Made by a program: the position numbers and the translations under genes. A stretch of 64,000 nt of DNA from Olsenella_L kribbiana (GTDB taxonomy: Bacteria > Actinomycetota > Coriobacteriia > Coriobacteriales > Atopobiaceae): the NCBI RefSeq assembly GCF_036408795.1, contig NZ_JAZGJP010000004.1, positions 1-64,000 on the forward strand, written 5' to 3'. Shown here piece by piece: positions 10,082-18,755 of this stretch. The number at the start of each line of letters is the position of its first letter. Position 1 is the stretch's first letter. A model generated the notes under the pieces. The model did not search any database, was not told the origin of the DNA, and worked only from the letters and a program-made list of their open reading frames with translations.

Positions 10082-11425
10082 CTAGAACTCCAGTCCATGT
10101 TTGCGCAGGATTTTGAAAATTGATTGAATCTGCAGGCGCATGTTTTCACCCAAATCTACATCCATCGGCAAATCCTCGGCATCCTTGAAGTCCTGATACT
10201 CTATCCGAAGTTCGCTCGATAGCCTCTTCAGCTGTTCATTGGACTGCCGTTCATGGTCACGATTCATCAAGGAAAGCATCTCTCGGGCAGAAGCGCTGTC
10301 TTCCTTCAAGCCCACTATCTGGCGGCCGAGCTCATCCTTCTCGGTCGCTAATGCTGAAACAGCAGCTTCAAGCTCCGCTACCCGTTCTTTTGCCTCCGCA
10401 AGCTGCACTCGAAGAGACATAACGTCAGCCTCGTTATGCTCATAGGTATTCTTTTCGGCTTCTAGCTGCTGGCGCAGCATTGAAGCCTCATTCTTTAGTC
10501 TCTCATGTTCTTCGCCATAGCTATGCAAGAAGCTGATCACAGAATCCAATGATTGCGCATCAAGCAAAGCCATAGAGCCGTCTTCGCTATTATGGCCTTC
10601 ATAAAGATTGCCATCCTGCAGTGGCACCATCTGCATTGTTCTGGTAGCAGATTCTTGGCCATCAGCCTGGCGCTGCACCCCTGTCAAACTCTCCGAGGCT
10701 TGCGGCGTTGCTTCCCCGCACCCAGCTGAAGCAGCTTCTGAGCCAGAGCACAGGTTCTGCACCCATTTCATTAGACTGATAACTGCATCTCTCTCGCTGC
10801 TGCGTATATTGGACTTCATCCCCAATGATTTCAGAGGGCCATTCAGAATTGATGCTAATCTCGCCACCTCTTCAGGGGATAGCTTCAAATCAAGTTCCAG
10901 GCCAGGACAGACTTGGTTTGCCAAACGCTTGACAAGATATTTGTGTATGCTTTGACCTGCAAACCCATAGAGATTGCCATCTTTGTTATAAGCAACACTT
11001 GGAAGGCTGCGACAAAGCGATGCAAGGGAGGAAGACCCGGTAGGCTTAGAGATCTCCAGTCCCAAAAGGTCAAGAATGAGTTTGAACGAGCTGCCAGCTT
11101 CATTTTCCATGAACAGCTTGCTGGTTAAGAGATTTTGATATGTTTCTTCCGCATTTGTTTTCTGTGCATACAGATAGAATGGCCTCGATGCATCAATCGT
11201 GAAGCCGCGAAAGAGCCTCAGGATCACTTCCTCAGAAAGCCCCTCTTTGTTTGCGATTTCCAACCACGCATGCTCAAACTTCCTGCGGTCCGCTTCACTC
11301 GCAGAGCTCTTCTCCTTGGTGGCTGTTATCAATTCATCAATGTTGCTGAAGATGTCTTGCCTCATTGATGAATCGGCCGAGATCGCTGACATAGCAGTCT
11401 CTTCACGAGCAGAACTGTCAGACAT
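10082..11425 (-). CDS. Coiled-coil protein, possible co-chaperone for the adjacent Hsp70
   Basis: The 447-residue product is the first gene of the defence operon. Residues about 1-230 are largely helical with no motif I recognise. A low-complexity Ser/Gly/Gln linker follows. Residues about 305-400 form a long heptad-rich coiled coil (SMLRQQLEAEKNTYEHNE onward). The conserved-looking C-terminus includes ELRIEYQDFKDAEDLPMDVD and IFKILRKHGLEF. A coiled coil next to an Hsp70 recalls GrpE or J-type partners, but I see neither a GrpE beta-domain nor an HPD motif, so the co-chaperone role is inferred from context only. The start at 11425 is preceded by a short RBS-like GGTGG. Confidence 0.7.
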   Translation of the reverse strand: MSDSSAREETAMSAISADSSMRQDIFSNIDELITATKEKSSASEADRRKFEHAWLEIANKEGLSEEVILRLFRGFTIDASRPFYLYAQKTNAEETYQNLLTSKLFMENEAGSSFKLILDLLGLEISKPTGSSSLASLCRSLPSVAYNKDGNLYGFAGQSIHKYLVKRLANQVCPGLELDLKLSPEEVARLASILNGPLKSLGMKSNIRSSERDAVISLMKWVQNLCSGSEAASAGCGEATPQASESLTGVQRQADGQESATRTMQMVPLQDGNLYEGHNSEDGSMALLDAQSLDSVISFLHSYGEEHERLKNEASMLRQQLEAEKNTYEHNEADVMSLRVQLAEAKERVAELEAAVSALATEKDELGRQIVGLKEDSASAREMLSLMNRDHERQSNEQLKRLSSELRIEYQDFKDAEDLPMDVDLGENMRLQIQSIFKILRKHGLEF

Positions 11426-11486
11426 AAGTATCCACCTTCAGCATTGCACGCATATACTATCAAGCCAATTTTAATTCTAGGTTTTA

Positions 11487-12370
11487 TTGCTGACAGAAAT
11501 AGAGTTGGGGCTGTCTTTTACCGAGTGCTGCAGGTTCCTCAGCATTGAACTCCCCAAAGGCAGGCAGCTCAAGGATGCGGGTTCAGTCTCTCCTCAGATG
11601 AAGACATCTCTTGAGTCTGCTTACGGCCGCTATCTCATCCAGAGAGGCTTTCCGGGCGTGCAGGCACTCGATGCTCCTGCACGCGCCATGATGCTCCAGT
11701 CCTACGTGCGCGATGTGATGGCGCGCGACGTCGTAGAACGCATCAGCAGGCTCGACGTGACAATAGCGACCCAGATGGCGCTCTTTGCCCTGAGGGATAC
11801 CGCCTGCGATTTCTCGGTCAACCGGCTCCTCGAGATGCTTCGCCGTGTCGGCTATCGCACTTCCCGGGATACCGTCAATGAAGGAGTGCCTCTGCTCGAG
11901 CAGTCATACCTTATCAGCATGCTCAAGGAATACTCTGTCGCGCTTGCAGAGAAGACCACGGCTATCCCTAAGGTCTACGCTGCGATCAGAACATGGCATA
12001 TGCCGTATCGCATGCCAGCCAGCAAGATATCGGGAAGAGGCTCGAAACCGCTGTCTATGTCGAGCTGATGCGGCGCAGCAGGGTCACAAGACCGGACGTG
12101 GTCACTTCCTATACAGCACCTACGACGGAGAAGATCGATTTCCTGGTGGGCAACTCGCTCGCTGCAGCGCCCTATCTTCCCATACAGGTCACGGCGGACA
12201 TGACACGTCCCAAGACCCGCAAGCACGAGATCTCTTCGCTCGAACGTGCCATGAATCTTGCCCATCTCGAAAACGGTCTCATCATCACGCTCAGGGAGGA
12301 AGCAGAGATTCCAAGCGATGCGGGACACATCCGCGCCATCCCCGCATGGAAATGGTCCCTCATGAGAGCA
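11487..12370 (+). pseudogene. DUF4143-type AAA ATPase, 5'-truncated and frameshifted
   Basis: Two plus-strand frames carry consecutive parts of one protein. The first (to about 11,990) has YGRYLIQRGFPGVQ, SYVRDVMARDVVERI and NRLLEMLRRVGYRTSRDT. The second (from about 11,993) has DIGKRLETAVYVELMRR and IRAIPAWKW. This is the C-terminal DUF4143 half of the ATP-binding family (COG1373-like). The N-terminal P-loop domain is absent, and the break sits at the edge of the AT-rich defence island. The frame change near 11,990 kills the rest. The normal stop is also lost, because the second frame stays open far into the antisense of the next gene. Confidence 0.8.
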
Positions 12371-12428
12371 GATGACGGCATAGCCTGGTATGAGATTGCC
12401 GTCCGGCGTCTCTGTGAGACAGGCAGCA

Positions 12429-12455
12429 GGGAGGTGCCCCCGAAGGACACCTCCC
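12429..12455 (+). terminator. Intrinsic terminator-like hairpin between convergent genes
   Basis: An 8-bp perfect stem (GGGAGGTG / CACCTCCC) with an 11-nt loop is followed on the plus strand by a T-containing tail (CTGCTCTTTTTCC). It ends the DUF4143 remnant. It also lies directly after the stop of the minus-strand RHH gene, so it may act in both directions. Confidence 0.6.
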
Positions 12456-12457
12456 TG

Positions 12458-12646
12458 CTACTGCTCTTTTTCCTTGTCCTTCGGGCCGCCCTTCTTCGGC
12501 AGCCTTCCTGCCCTCTTCAGGGCATCGCGCAGAAGGTATTCGACCTGTCCGTTTGCGCTCCTCATGTCGTCGGCTGCCCACTTCTGTATGGCATCCCAGA
12601 TGTCCGAATCGATGCGGAGCGGATACTGCTTGCGGCTCACGCCCAA
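12458..12646 (-). CDS. Small ribbon-helix-helix (Arc-like) protein
   Basis: The 62-residue protein begins with KQYPLRIDSDIWDAIQKWA and continues through a helix pair (NGQVEYLLRDALKRAG), the usual Arc/MetJ ribbon-helix-helix pattern in which the N-terminal strand contacts DNA. The C-terminus is a Lys/Glu-rich tail. It lies 12 bp downstream of the SPFH gene on the same strand. Small Arc-like proteins are often encoded beside SPFH proteins in actinobacteria, so the two probably form one unit. Its DNA target is unknown; it could regulate its own operon. Confidence 0.75.
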   Translation of the reverse strand: MGVSRKQYPLRIDSDIWDAIQKWAADDMRSANGQVEYLLRDALKRAGRLPKKGGPKDKEKEQ

Positions 12647-12658
12647 GCCCTCTTTCCT

Positions 12659-13660
12659 TTATGCATAGAGGCTTCCCGTATTGAGCACCGGCTGTGCATC
12701 GGACTCGCCGCAGAGCACGACCATGAGGTTCTGTGCCATCGCTGCCTTGCGCTCATCGTCGAGCTCGATGGCGCCGCCTGCGGAAAGCCTGTCGACCGCC
12801 ATCTCCACCATCGAGACAGCGCCCTCAACGATCTTCTTCCTCGCCGCAAGGATAGCGTCAGCCTGCTGGCGGCGAAGCATGGCCTGGGCGATCTCCGGTG
12901 CATAGGCAAGGTGCGTGAGGCGTGCGTCTTCGACGGCGACACCGGCTGGCGCGAGCCTCCTGTCAAGTTCTGCCTTGAGCGCATCGCTCACCTCTTCGAT
13001 GTTCGAGCGCAGCGTGATCGAGGAGGCAGACTCGTCCTCATCCTCCATGTGGTCATAGGCATAGACGGACGCGACATGGCGAAGGGCGGTCTCGGTCTGC
13101 ATGGAGACATAGGACTCATAGTCATCCACATCGAAGACAGCCTTGGCCGTATCGGAGACCCTCCACGACACGACCGTGGCGATTTCGATCGGGTTGCCCA
13201 TCTTGTCGTTTACCTTGAGACGTTCGCCGTTCAAGGTCCTCAGGCGTGTCGAGATGACAGAACCGCGCACGCTCTTCAATCCTCCCTTGCCGCGCTCGGG
13301 CTTCTCGCTGTCAAGCCCTGCCTCGGCGAGCCCCAGGTTCTTTGCGTAGAGCGGGTTTGCCCACCTGAGCCCTTCGTCGGTGACCGTGCCGACATACTTG
13401 CCGAAGAGCACGCAGACGCGGGCCTGCCCCGGCTGGAGCGAGAAGAAGCCATTCGAGAGGAAGCAGGCGGTGGCGAAGAGGACGATTGTGAAGATCAAGA
13501 GGGGGATGCCGAAGGCAGGCTCAGGCAGCATCAGATCGTCTGCTCTTGCAAGAGATGTGACATCGAAGATGAAGAGTGCGACAGATACGACGAACATGGC
13601 AAGTACCACGAAGAACATGAGCCAGCCGCTTGCGGCATGGGCCTTCTTTTCGACACTCAT
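12659..13660 (-). CDS. SPFH/band-7 domain membrane protein
   Basis: The product is about 333 residues. Two N-terminal membrane segments (about residues 12-32 and 48-70) are followed by the SPFH entry motif FFSLQPGQARVCVLFGKYVG, the core (VSWRVSDTAKAVFDVDDYES) and the helical region APEIAQAMLRRQQADAILAARK, as in flotillin/HflK-type scaffold proteins. The start near 13660 (MSVEKKAH) fits the membrane topology better than the extended start at 13726, which adds 22 polar residues. It pairs with the RHH gene downstream. SPFH proteins organise membrane microdomains or regulate proteases; no specific partner is visible here. Confidence 0.87.
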   Translation of the reverse strand: MSVEKKAHAASGWLMFFVVLAMFVVSVALFIFDVTSLARADDLMLPEPAFGIPLLIFTIVLFATACFLSNGFFSLQPGQARVCVLFGKYVGTVTDEGLRWANPLYAKNLGLAEAGLDSEKPERGKGGLKSVRGSVISTRLRTLNGERLKVNDKMGNPIEIATVVSWRVSDTAKAVFDVDDYESYVSMQTETALRHVASVYAYDHMEDEDESASSITLRSNIEEVSDALKAELDRRLAPAGVAVEDARLTHLAYAPEIAQAMLRRQQADAILAARKKIVEGAVSMVEMAVDRLSAGGAIELDDERKAAMAQNLMVVLCGESDAQPVLNTGSLYA

Positions 13661-13825
13661 GGCTGAGCATCCTTTCTCTCGGAGATCCTGCCTACCTGGC
13701 AGCCCGACCTCCGAATCTGATTGCATTGTGATATCACATAGATCTCATGTCAAGCTATTTGCACAGCAGCTGACGAAAGCCTTGCACATGCTGGCGGAAA
13801 GAATGGACAGACAGGCCAGAAGACC

Positions 13826-14617
13826 TTATACCGCGTCTGCCGGAAAGATTCCGTATGCCTGGTCCCCCGCATGGGCGAAGCGCACAGCCGAGATGCCGAG
13901 CGATGCGGCAAGGACAGAGCTCCCTGCAATCTCTTCCGGAGTGCCCTCTGCCAGAAGCTGGGTCGGACGGGCACTGCCGAGCACGCAGATGCCATCGGAA
14001 AAGCGCAGGGCCAGATCCACATCGTGGGTCACGCAGACGATGGTCGTCCCCTGCTCATCCGCAAGCCTTCTCACGAGCTGCATGAGATCCAGGGCAGCCC
14101 TGACATCGAGATAGGTCGTCGGCTCGTCGAGCAGGAGCGTACGCGCTCCCTGCGCGACCGTCATGGCAAGAAACGCGCGCTGGCGCTCCCCGCCCGAAAG
14201 CTTCCTGGCATTCCTGTCTCTGAGCCCTTCCAGTCCCATGAGCGAGATCGCTTCGTCGACCTTGTCCCAGTCCGCCTTCTTTAGCTGGCCGAAAGGTCCC
14301 ATATGCACATAGCGCCCGCATGCCACGAGGTCTCTTACCTTCATGGACGGCGTCCTGTGCACCTGCGGAAGCATCGCCAGAAGCCCTGCCCGCTCCTTTG
14401 CAGAAAGGGAGAGCGTATCTGTGCCCGAGAGGAGCACCGCTCCGCAGGCAGGCTTCAGCATGCCCTCCGTCAGGGCAAGAAGCGTCGACTTGCCGCAGCC
14501 ATTGGGGCCGAGCACGGCCGTGATACCACCTTCGGGAATGGCAAGGGAAAAGCCCTCGAAGAGCTTGCGCTCCCCGTAGCCGAACGAGATGTCCTGGAAC
14601 GTGAGCACATCACTCAT
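13826..14617 (-). CDS. ABC transporter ATP-binding protein (FecE/BtuD type)
   Basis: The product is 263 residues. Walker A is VLGPNGCGKSTLLAL (about 36-50), the signature KLSGGERQRAF and Walker B ARTLLLDEPTTYLD, followed by the H-loop TIVCVTHDVD. It energises import through the permease upstream, whose stop it overlaps by 8 bp. The class serves iron-siderophore, heme or cobalamin importers. The order binding protein, permease, ATPase on one strand is standard. Substrate cannot be assigned from sequence; the neighbouring CbiK-like gene hints at a tetrapyrrole or metal role. Confidence 0.92.
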   Translation of the reverse strand: MSDVLTFQDISFGYGERKLFEGFSLAIPEGGITAVLGPNGCGKSTLLALTEGMLKPACGAVLLSGTDTLSLSAKERAGLLAMLPQVHRTPSMKVRDLVACGRYVHMGPFGQLKKADWDKVDEAISLMGLEGLRDRNARKLSGGERQRAFLAMTVAQGARTLLLDEPTTYLDVRAALDLMQLVRRLADEQGTTIVCVTHDVDLALRFSDGICVLGSARPTQLLAEGTPEEIAGSSVLAASLGISAVRFAHAGDQAYGIFPADAV

Positions 14618-15653
14618 CGCGGTACCCCTTCCCCTTCATGAGGAGGAAGATGAAGAAGGGACCGCCGATGGCAGACATGAGGATGCCGACCGGCAGCTCA
14701 TAGGGTGCGAAGAGCGTGCGCGCCAGAAGGTCTGCTGCAACCGTGAAGGCAGCGCCCCAGAGCGCGGAGACCGGAATCACGCATCTCAGGTCGTGCCCGA
14801 CGAAGCGTCTTGCCACATGGGGCACCATGAGGCCAATGAAGCCGATGAGGCCCGAGAAGCTCACGGAGGCTCCTGCCAGAAGCGAGGCAATCGTGAGGCC
14901 TGCTGCACGAAGGAGAGCCACCGGCACGCCGACCGCATGCGCCGCCTGGCTGCCGAGCGAAAGCACATTGAGACGTGGCGCCAGAAGAGAGGCAAGCACG
15001 ATGCCTGCGCAGATGAGGACGGCAGGCAGGCCGAGATCTGACATCACGATGCCGGAAAGCCCGCCCACAAGATAGGTGGAAGAGCCGATATAGGCATTGG
15101 GTGCGATGATGAGGACTGCGTTCATGCCGGCACTGAAGACGGCATTTACGGCGACCCCTGCAAGCACGACCGTGAGCCTGGAGACGCCTGTCCGCGATGA
15201 CACAAGCAGTATGAGTCCCGAAGCAACAAGGGCGCCCAAGAAGGCAGCAGCCGGAAGAGGCAGCGGCAGTGCAATACCGACCGTTGCCAGCGCGCTCACC
15301 GTGAGCACGGCGAGTCCTGCGCCCGAGTTCGCGCCGATGATGTTCGGGCTTGCGAGCGGATTGTCGAGCACCTCCTGGATGAGGGCACCCGAGACCGAGA
15401 AGGCGGCGCCTGCAAGGACTCCTGCCAGGACGCGAGGAATGCGGATCGAGACGAGGATGCTTCTCGCCTTTGCCGCCATATCCTGTCCTGTTGCAAGCGC
15501 CCAAACGTCGCCGACGCCGACACCGGAAGCGCCAAAGACAAGGCCCAGAAGGATCGCTGCCAGAAGCGCCCCGACAGAAAGAAGGGCCAGGGTACCGAAG
15601 CGCCTGCCTCTGTGCCCTGTCCTCTTCATCTCTTTGTTCTCAGCTGCAGCCAC
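14610..15653 (-). CDS. FecCD-family ABC transporter permease
   Basis: The 347-residue membrane protein has about ten hydrophobic segments and the FecCD/BtuC signature in IPRVLAGVLAGAAFSVSGAL, then NPLASPNIIGANSGAG and GFIGLMVPHVARRFVGHDLR near the C-terminus, the loop that contacts the ATPase. It lies 8 bp after the binding-protein gene and overlaps the ATPase start. It forms the import channel for a metal chelate or corrinoid. It is intact and of typical length. Confidence 0.93.
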   Translation of the reverse strand: MAAAENKEMKRTGHRGRRFGTLALLSVGALLAAILLGLVFGASGVGVGDVWALATGQDMAAKARSILVSIRIPRVLAGVLAGAAFSVSGALIQEVLDNPLASPNIIGANSGAGLAVLTVSALATVGIALPLPLPAAAFLGALVASGLILLVSSRTGVSRLTVVLAGVAVNAVFSAGMNAVLIIAPNAYIGSSTYLVGGLSGIVMSDLGLPAVLICAGIVLASLLAPRLNVLSLGSQAAHAVGVPVALLRAAGLTIASLLAGASVSFSGLIGFIGLMVPHVARRFVGHDLRCVIPVSALWGAAFTVAADLLARTLFAPYELPVGILMSAIGGPFFIFLLMKGKGYRDE

Positions 15654-15661
15654 GGCTTTCC

Positions 15662-16669
15662 TTACTTGCTGAGCGCCTGGCCCACGATCTCATAGGACTC
15701 GGCCCACTTGTCGAGCGGCTTGTAGAGGAAGTGCGCCGCATCGAGCATCGTGACGCGCCCTTCCCGCACCGCAGCCATATCTGCCCAGGCAGAATCGGAG
15801 CCGACCGCGTCCTCATAGTACTGCTGTGCCGTCGCCTCATCGTCGGACGCTGCAAGCACGAGGATGTAGTCGGGGTCTGCCTCGATGGCTGCCTCGAGGC
15901 TGAAATCGGAGAGAAGGCTTGGATTCTCGTCTGCCACATTCACGGCGCCGAGGTCACGCACAATCGCTCCGGTCATGCCCGAGGAGTCCTGCACGACAAG
16001 GCCCTTCGAATAGGCGCTCACGACAAGCACGGTCGGCGCCCTTCCGGCCACAGAATATGTCTGGATATCGTCGTCGATCTGGCTCTTCACGGCAGCGACA
16101 TGCTGCTGGTAGAGATCGTCCCTGCCCGTGATCTGGCAGAAGATTCCCATGACGCGCTCATAGTCAGCAAATGTCGTGACCTTGAAGAAGGCAACGGGCA
16201 CGCCTGCCTCGTCGAGCGAGGATTCCAGGTCCTCCTGCGAGACGCCGGTCGCGTGCTTGCCGTCAGAGATTCCGGTCATAATGACAAAATCGGGATCGAG
16301 GTCGAGGATGCTCTCGAGATTGAGCTCTGTCGACTTGCCGACACCAGAAACGGCCGAAGAATCAACCCCGTAGTGCGAAAACGCATCGTCCGAGGCACCG
16401 ACAAGGGTACCTCCCGCGAGCTGCCAGGCGCCCGCAAAGGAGCCCATGCAGGCAACAACGCGCTGCGGATTCGAGACCGTGACTTCGCGGCCCAGATCGT
16501 CCGTGAAGGTCACGCTCTGCGTGTCGGAAGCAGCAGACGTGCTCTGTGCATCGGGCGAGGATGTGGTGGTCGAGGTCTGGCTGCAGGCAGGAAGCGCCAC
16601 GAGGCTCGAGGCAAGCAGGAGCGTGGCTGTCACCGCGGCAGGACGCACAAGACGGCTGTCATTCAGCAT
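15662..16669 (-). CDS. Periplasmic-binding-type lipoprotein of a metal-chelate/corrinoid ABC importer
   Basis: The product is 335 residues. A signal peptide ends in a lipobox (LVALPAC, Cys29), followed by a Ser/Thr-rich tether. The fold of the FepB/BtuF group follows: FTDDLGREVTVSNPQRVVAC, LVGASDDAFSHYG, LNLESILDLDPDFVIMTG and ADPDYILVLAASDDEATA. It is a lipid-anchored substrate receptor on the outer face of the membrane. It is the first gene of the three-gene importer, 55 bp downstream of the CbiK-like gene, so co-transcription with the sulfur operon is possible. Confidence 0.92.
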   Translation of the reverse strand: MLNDSRLVRPAAVTATLLLASSLVALPACSQTSTTTSSPDAQSTSAASDTQSVTFTDDLGREVTVSNPQRVVACMGSFAGAWQLAGGTLVGASDDAFSHYGVDSSAVSGVGKSTELNLESILDLDPDFVIMTGISDGKHATGVSQEDLESSLDEAGVPVAFFKVTTFADYERVMGIFCQITGRDDLYQQHVAAVKSQIDDDIQTYSVAGRAPTVLVVSAYSKGLVVQDSSGMTGAIVRDLGAVNVADENPSLLSDFSLEAAIEADPDYILVLAASDDEATAQQYYEDAVGSDSAWADMAAVREGRVTMLDAAHFLYKPLDKWAESYEIVGQALSK

Positions 16670-16724
16670 GGAACGCTCTCTTTTCTGTCGATATCGGTAT
16701 CAATGAAGATGCAGGCTGTCTGTC

Positions 16725-17507
16725 TCAACGGATAGCTTCGGCTTCCCGTGCATGGCGGACAAAGATGGCACTCACGCCCGGCAGGGAGCCAAGGCCCGCC
16801 AGCGTGCAATCCGTAGCAATGCCGGCTGCGTTCAAGCGCGATGTCCAGCTTGCTGCGCCCTCTCCCGCAAGCTGGCGGCGCACATGGCTTCCTGCCGTGA
16901 GCATGAGCGGGACAATTGTAGCCGAATGCGTACCATTGCGTACGAGCTTCTTCGCGACCTCATCTGCATCGGGTGTGCCTTCCATAAGGCCGAGGGCAAA
17001 GTCGGTGCGCCCTGCTGCATGAAGCGCTTCTACAACACCTGCATAGGCGGCATCTGCCACGCCCTTTGTCCCATGGCCTACAAGCACGAAGGAATGGATC
17101 GTACGCCCAGGAAACGCCTCGGCGAGAGCCTCAGCCATCTCTTCCTGGTCCTGCTTATTTGCCAGAAGCGGACGCCCAAGGAGAAGGCCATCCGGAAAGC
17201 GTTCAGCAAGAGCCTGCGCTTCTGCTGCAAGCTTGTCCCACGCATCGCCGCAGACGATGAGGCCTGGCTGGACGATGGCTCGCGTGACGCCTTCATCTGC
17301 AAGAGATGCAAGCGTCTCGCCGAGGCTTGTGGATGCAATGCCACGCTTTGCGAGATGCTCCCTCACCCAGGCACTTGTATAGGCCTCAGCAAAAGGCAGG
17401 CCGGCAAACGCATCCGCGAGTGCCTCTGCGACAGGCGCGATGTCGGTCCTGCGCGCTTCATCCACAAGCGTGCCATAGCTTGCAAAGACGATGCCCTCAC
17501 GCATCAT
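16725..17507 (-). CDS. cbiK: CbiK-type sirohydrochlorin chelatase
   Basis: The product is 260 residues, with the bilobal chelatase layout of CbiK. The N-lobe starts GIVFASYGT, the second metal-binding region is SFVLVGHGTKG, and LMLTAGSHVRRQLAGEG carries the active-site His of the family. The enzyme inserts Co2+ or Fe2+ into sirohydrochlorin. It overlaps the JAMM gene by about 11 bp and so belongs to the sulfite-reductase operon, which favours a siroheme-making role. Cobalt insertion for B12 is the alternative, and the ABC importer downstream is compatible with either. Start is ATG 17507, or the second Met one codon later. Confidence 0.85.
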   Translation of the reverse strand: MMREGIVFASYGTLVDEARRTDIAPVAEALADAFAGLPFAEAYTSAWVREHLAKRGIASTSLGETLASLADEGVTRAIVQPGLIVCGDAWDKLAAEAQALAERFPDGLLLGRPLLANKQDQEEMAEALAEAFPGRTIHSFVLVGHGTKGVADAAYAGVVEALHAAGRTDFALGLMEGTPDADEVAKKLVRNGTHSATIVPLMLTAGSHVRRQLAGEGAASWTSRLNAAGIATDCTLAGLGSLPGVSAIFVRHAREAEAIR

Positions 17508-17916
17508 GGCTTACCAGCACTCTCGAGACAGCGCCGGATGCATCCTTCTGGTAGCCAACGATGGAAGGCCAGGCAGGCGTTTCGAGCGAGATGATGCAGT
17601 AGATGGCAGAAGGGTCCTGTGCAAGCCGCAGATCCTCCTCAGATGGTCTGGCAGGAGTCTCAGGGTGCGAGTGCCAGTTGCCCAAGATCTCCATGCCGGA
17701 GCTCCTGGCTTCCTTGAGGATCTTCAGCTGCTCTCTGGGTGAGATCGTGAAATGCTCTGCCGTATGGTCGGCATTCTCGCAGAAGAACACGTGCTCGACG
17801 AAGGCTTCGCCTTCCTCGTCGCGATAGCCAGCCAGAAGGCCGCAGGTCTCCTCGGGTGCATGCGAGCGTGCACGCTCTGCCATGCTGTAGAAATCGTCGC
17901 CGCTCAGATGGAGCAT
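17497..17916 (-). CDS. JAMM/Mov34 metalloprotease (Mec/HcyD/QbsD-like)
   Basis: The product is 139 residues from the ATG at 17916 (MLHLSGDDFYSMAERA). It has the JAMM zinc motif: an upstream Glu (CGLL, then EHVFFCENAD), the pair in NWHSHPETPARPSEEDL (HxHx10D) and the SIVGY end of the fold. In Mec, HcyD and QbsD, this single-domain enzyme removes residues after the GG of a ThiS-like sulfur carrier. The adjacent carrier ends GGGC, so it has extra residues to trim. It lies 10 bp after the ThiF-like gene and overlaps cbiK. An extended start at 18075 is rejected because the added stretch is Arg/Ser-rich antisense of ThiF. Confidence 0.88.
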   Translation of the reverse strand: MLHLSGDDFYSMAERARSHAPEETCGLLAGYRDEEGEAFVEHVFFCENADHTAEHFTISPREQLKILKEARSSGMEILGNWHSHPETPARPSEEDLRLAQDPSAIYCIISLETPAWPSIVGYQKDASGAVSRVLVSHDA

Positions 17917-17926
17917 GCCTCTCCTC

Positions 17927-18754
17927 TCAGTCGAGCGCGGTGCCGTGCTGCGCCAAAGAGCAGGACGGCTGCTCGTAGTCGATGAGCTCGGTGATGGTCG
18001 GATGGTCTCCGCATACCGGGCAATTCGGATCTCTCGGCGGCAGCTTGATCGTGTGGAAGTCTCCCTTGAGCGCATCGAACGTGAGGAGCCTTCCTGTCAG
18101 AAGCTCACCTATGCCGCAGATGTATTTTATGGCTTCAAGCGCCTCGAGGCAGCCGATAACACCGGCAATGGCACCGATGACGCCCGCCTGCTTGCAGGTC
18201 GGCACGGCATCCTTCGGCGGCATGTCACGGAAGACGCACCGATAGCACGGTCCTTCACCTGGAACGTACGTCATGAGCTGGCCCTTGAAGCGGATGATGC
18301 CGGCATGCACGAAGGGCTTTCTGCCCATCACGCAGGCATCATTGATCAGGAACTTCGTCGGGAAATTGTCGACGCCGTCGATAACGAAGTCATAGCCGGC
18401 AATGAGGTCGGCGATGTTCGAGGAGTCGAGGAACTCGCGATACGTCACGACGTTCACGCCGGGATTGATATCGTGCAGGGTCTCTGCCGCGCTTTCCACC
18501 TTCGGCTTGCCGATGTCGGACGTCCCATGGATGACCTGGCGCTGGAGGTTCGAGAGCTCGACCTCATCTGCATCGACGATGCCGATCGTGCCCACGCCAG
18601 CCGCACCCAGATAGAGCGCAGCAGGAGCGCCGAGGCCACCAGCACCGATGATCAGGACCTTGGCAGCACAGAGCTTCTTCTGGCCCTTGACGCCGACCTC
18701 CTTGAGGATGATGTGGCGCGAATAGCGCTCGAGCTCGTCAGGCGAAAATGCCAT
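17927..18754 (-). CDS. ThiF/MoeB/HesA-family sulfur-carrier adenylyltransferase
   Basis: The product is 275 residues. The ATP-binding Rossmann motif is KVLIIGAGGLGAPAALYLG, followed by GIVDADEVELSNLQRQ, the switch region NFPTKFLINDACVM, and two zinc CxxC pairs (CYRC and CPVC). It activates the C-terminal Gly of the carrier by adenylation and allows transfer of sulfur as a thiocarboxylate. It starts one base after the ThiS-like stop. With the JAMM protease, TusA and sulfite reductase it forms a sulfur-assimilation set, rather than a thiamin or molybdopterin operon. Confidence 0.9.
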   Translation of the reverse strand: MAFSPDELERYSRHIILKEVGVKGQKKLCAAKVLIIGAGGLGAPAALYLGAAGVGTIGIVDADEVELSNLQRQVIHGTSDIGKPKVESAAETLHDINPGVNVVTYREFLDSSNIADLIAGYDFVIDGVDNFPTKFLINDACVMGRKPFVHAGIIRFKGQLMTYVPGEGPCYRCVFRDMPPKDAVPTCKQAGVIGAIAGVIGCLEALEAIKYICGIGELLTGRLLTFDALKGDFHTIKLPPRDPNCPVCGDHPTITELIDYEQPSCSLAQHGTALD

Positions 18755-18755
18755 A

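Noticed and set aside
11993..13666. 557-residue plus-strand open frame
   Set aside because: Only the first about 125 codons match DUF4143. The rest is antisense to the RHH and SPFH genes.
16670..16724. Cobalamin riboswitch ahead of the ABC importer
   Set aside because: Only 55 bp separate it from the CbiK gene, too short for that riboswitch, and no B12-box-like motif was seen.
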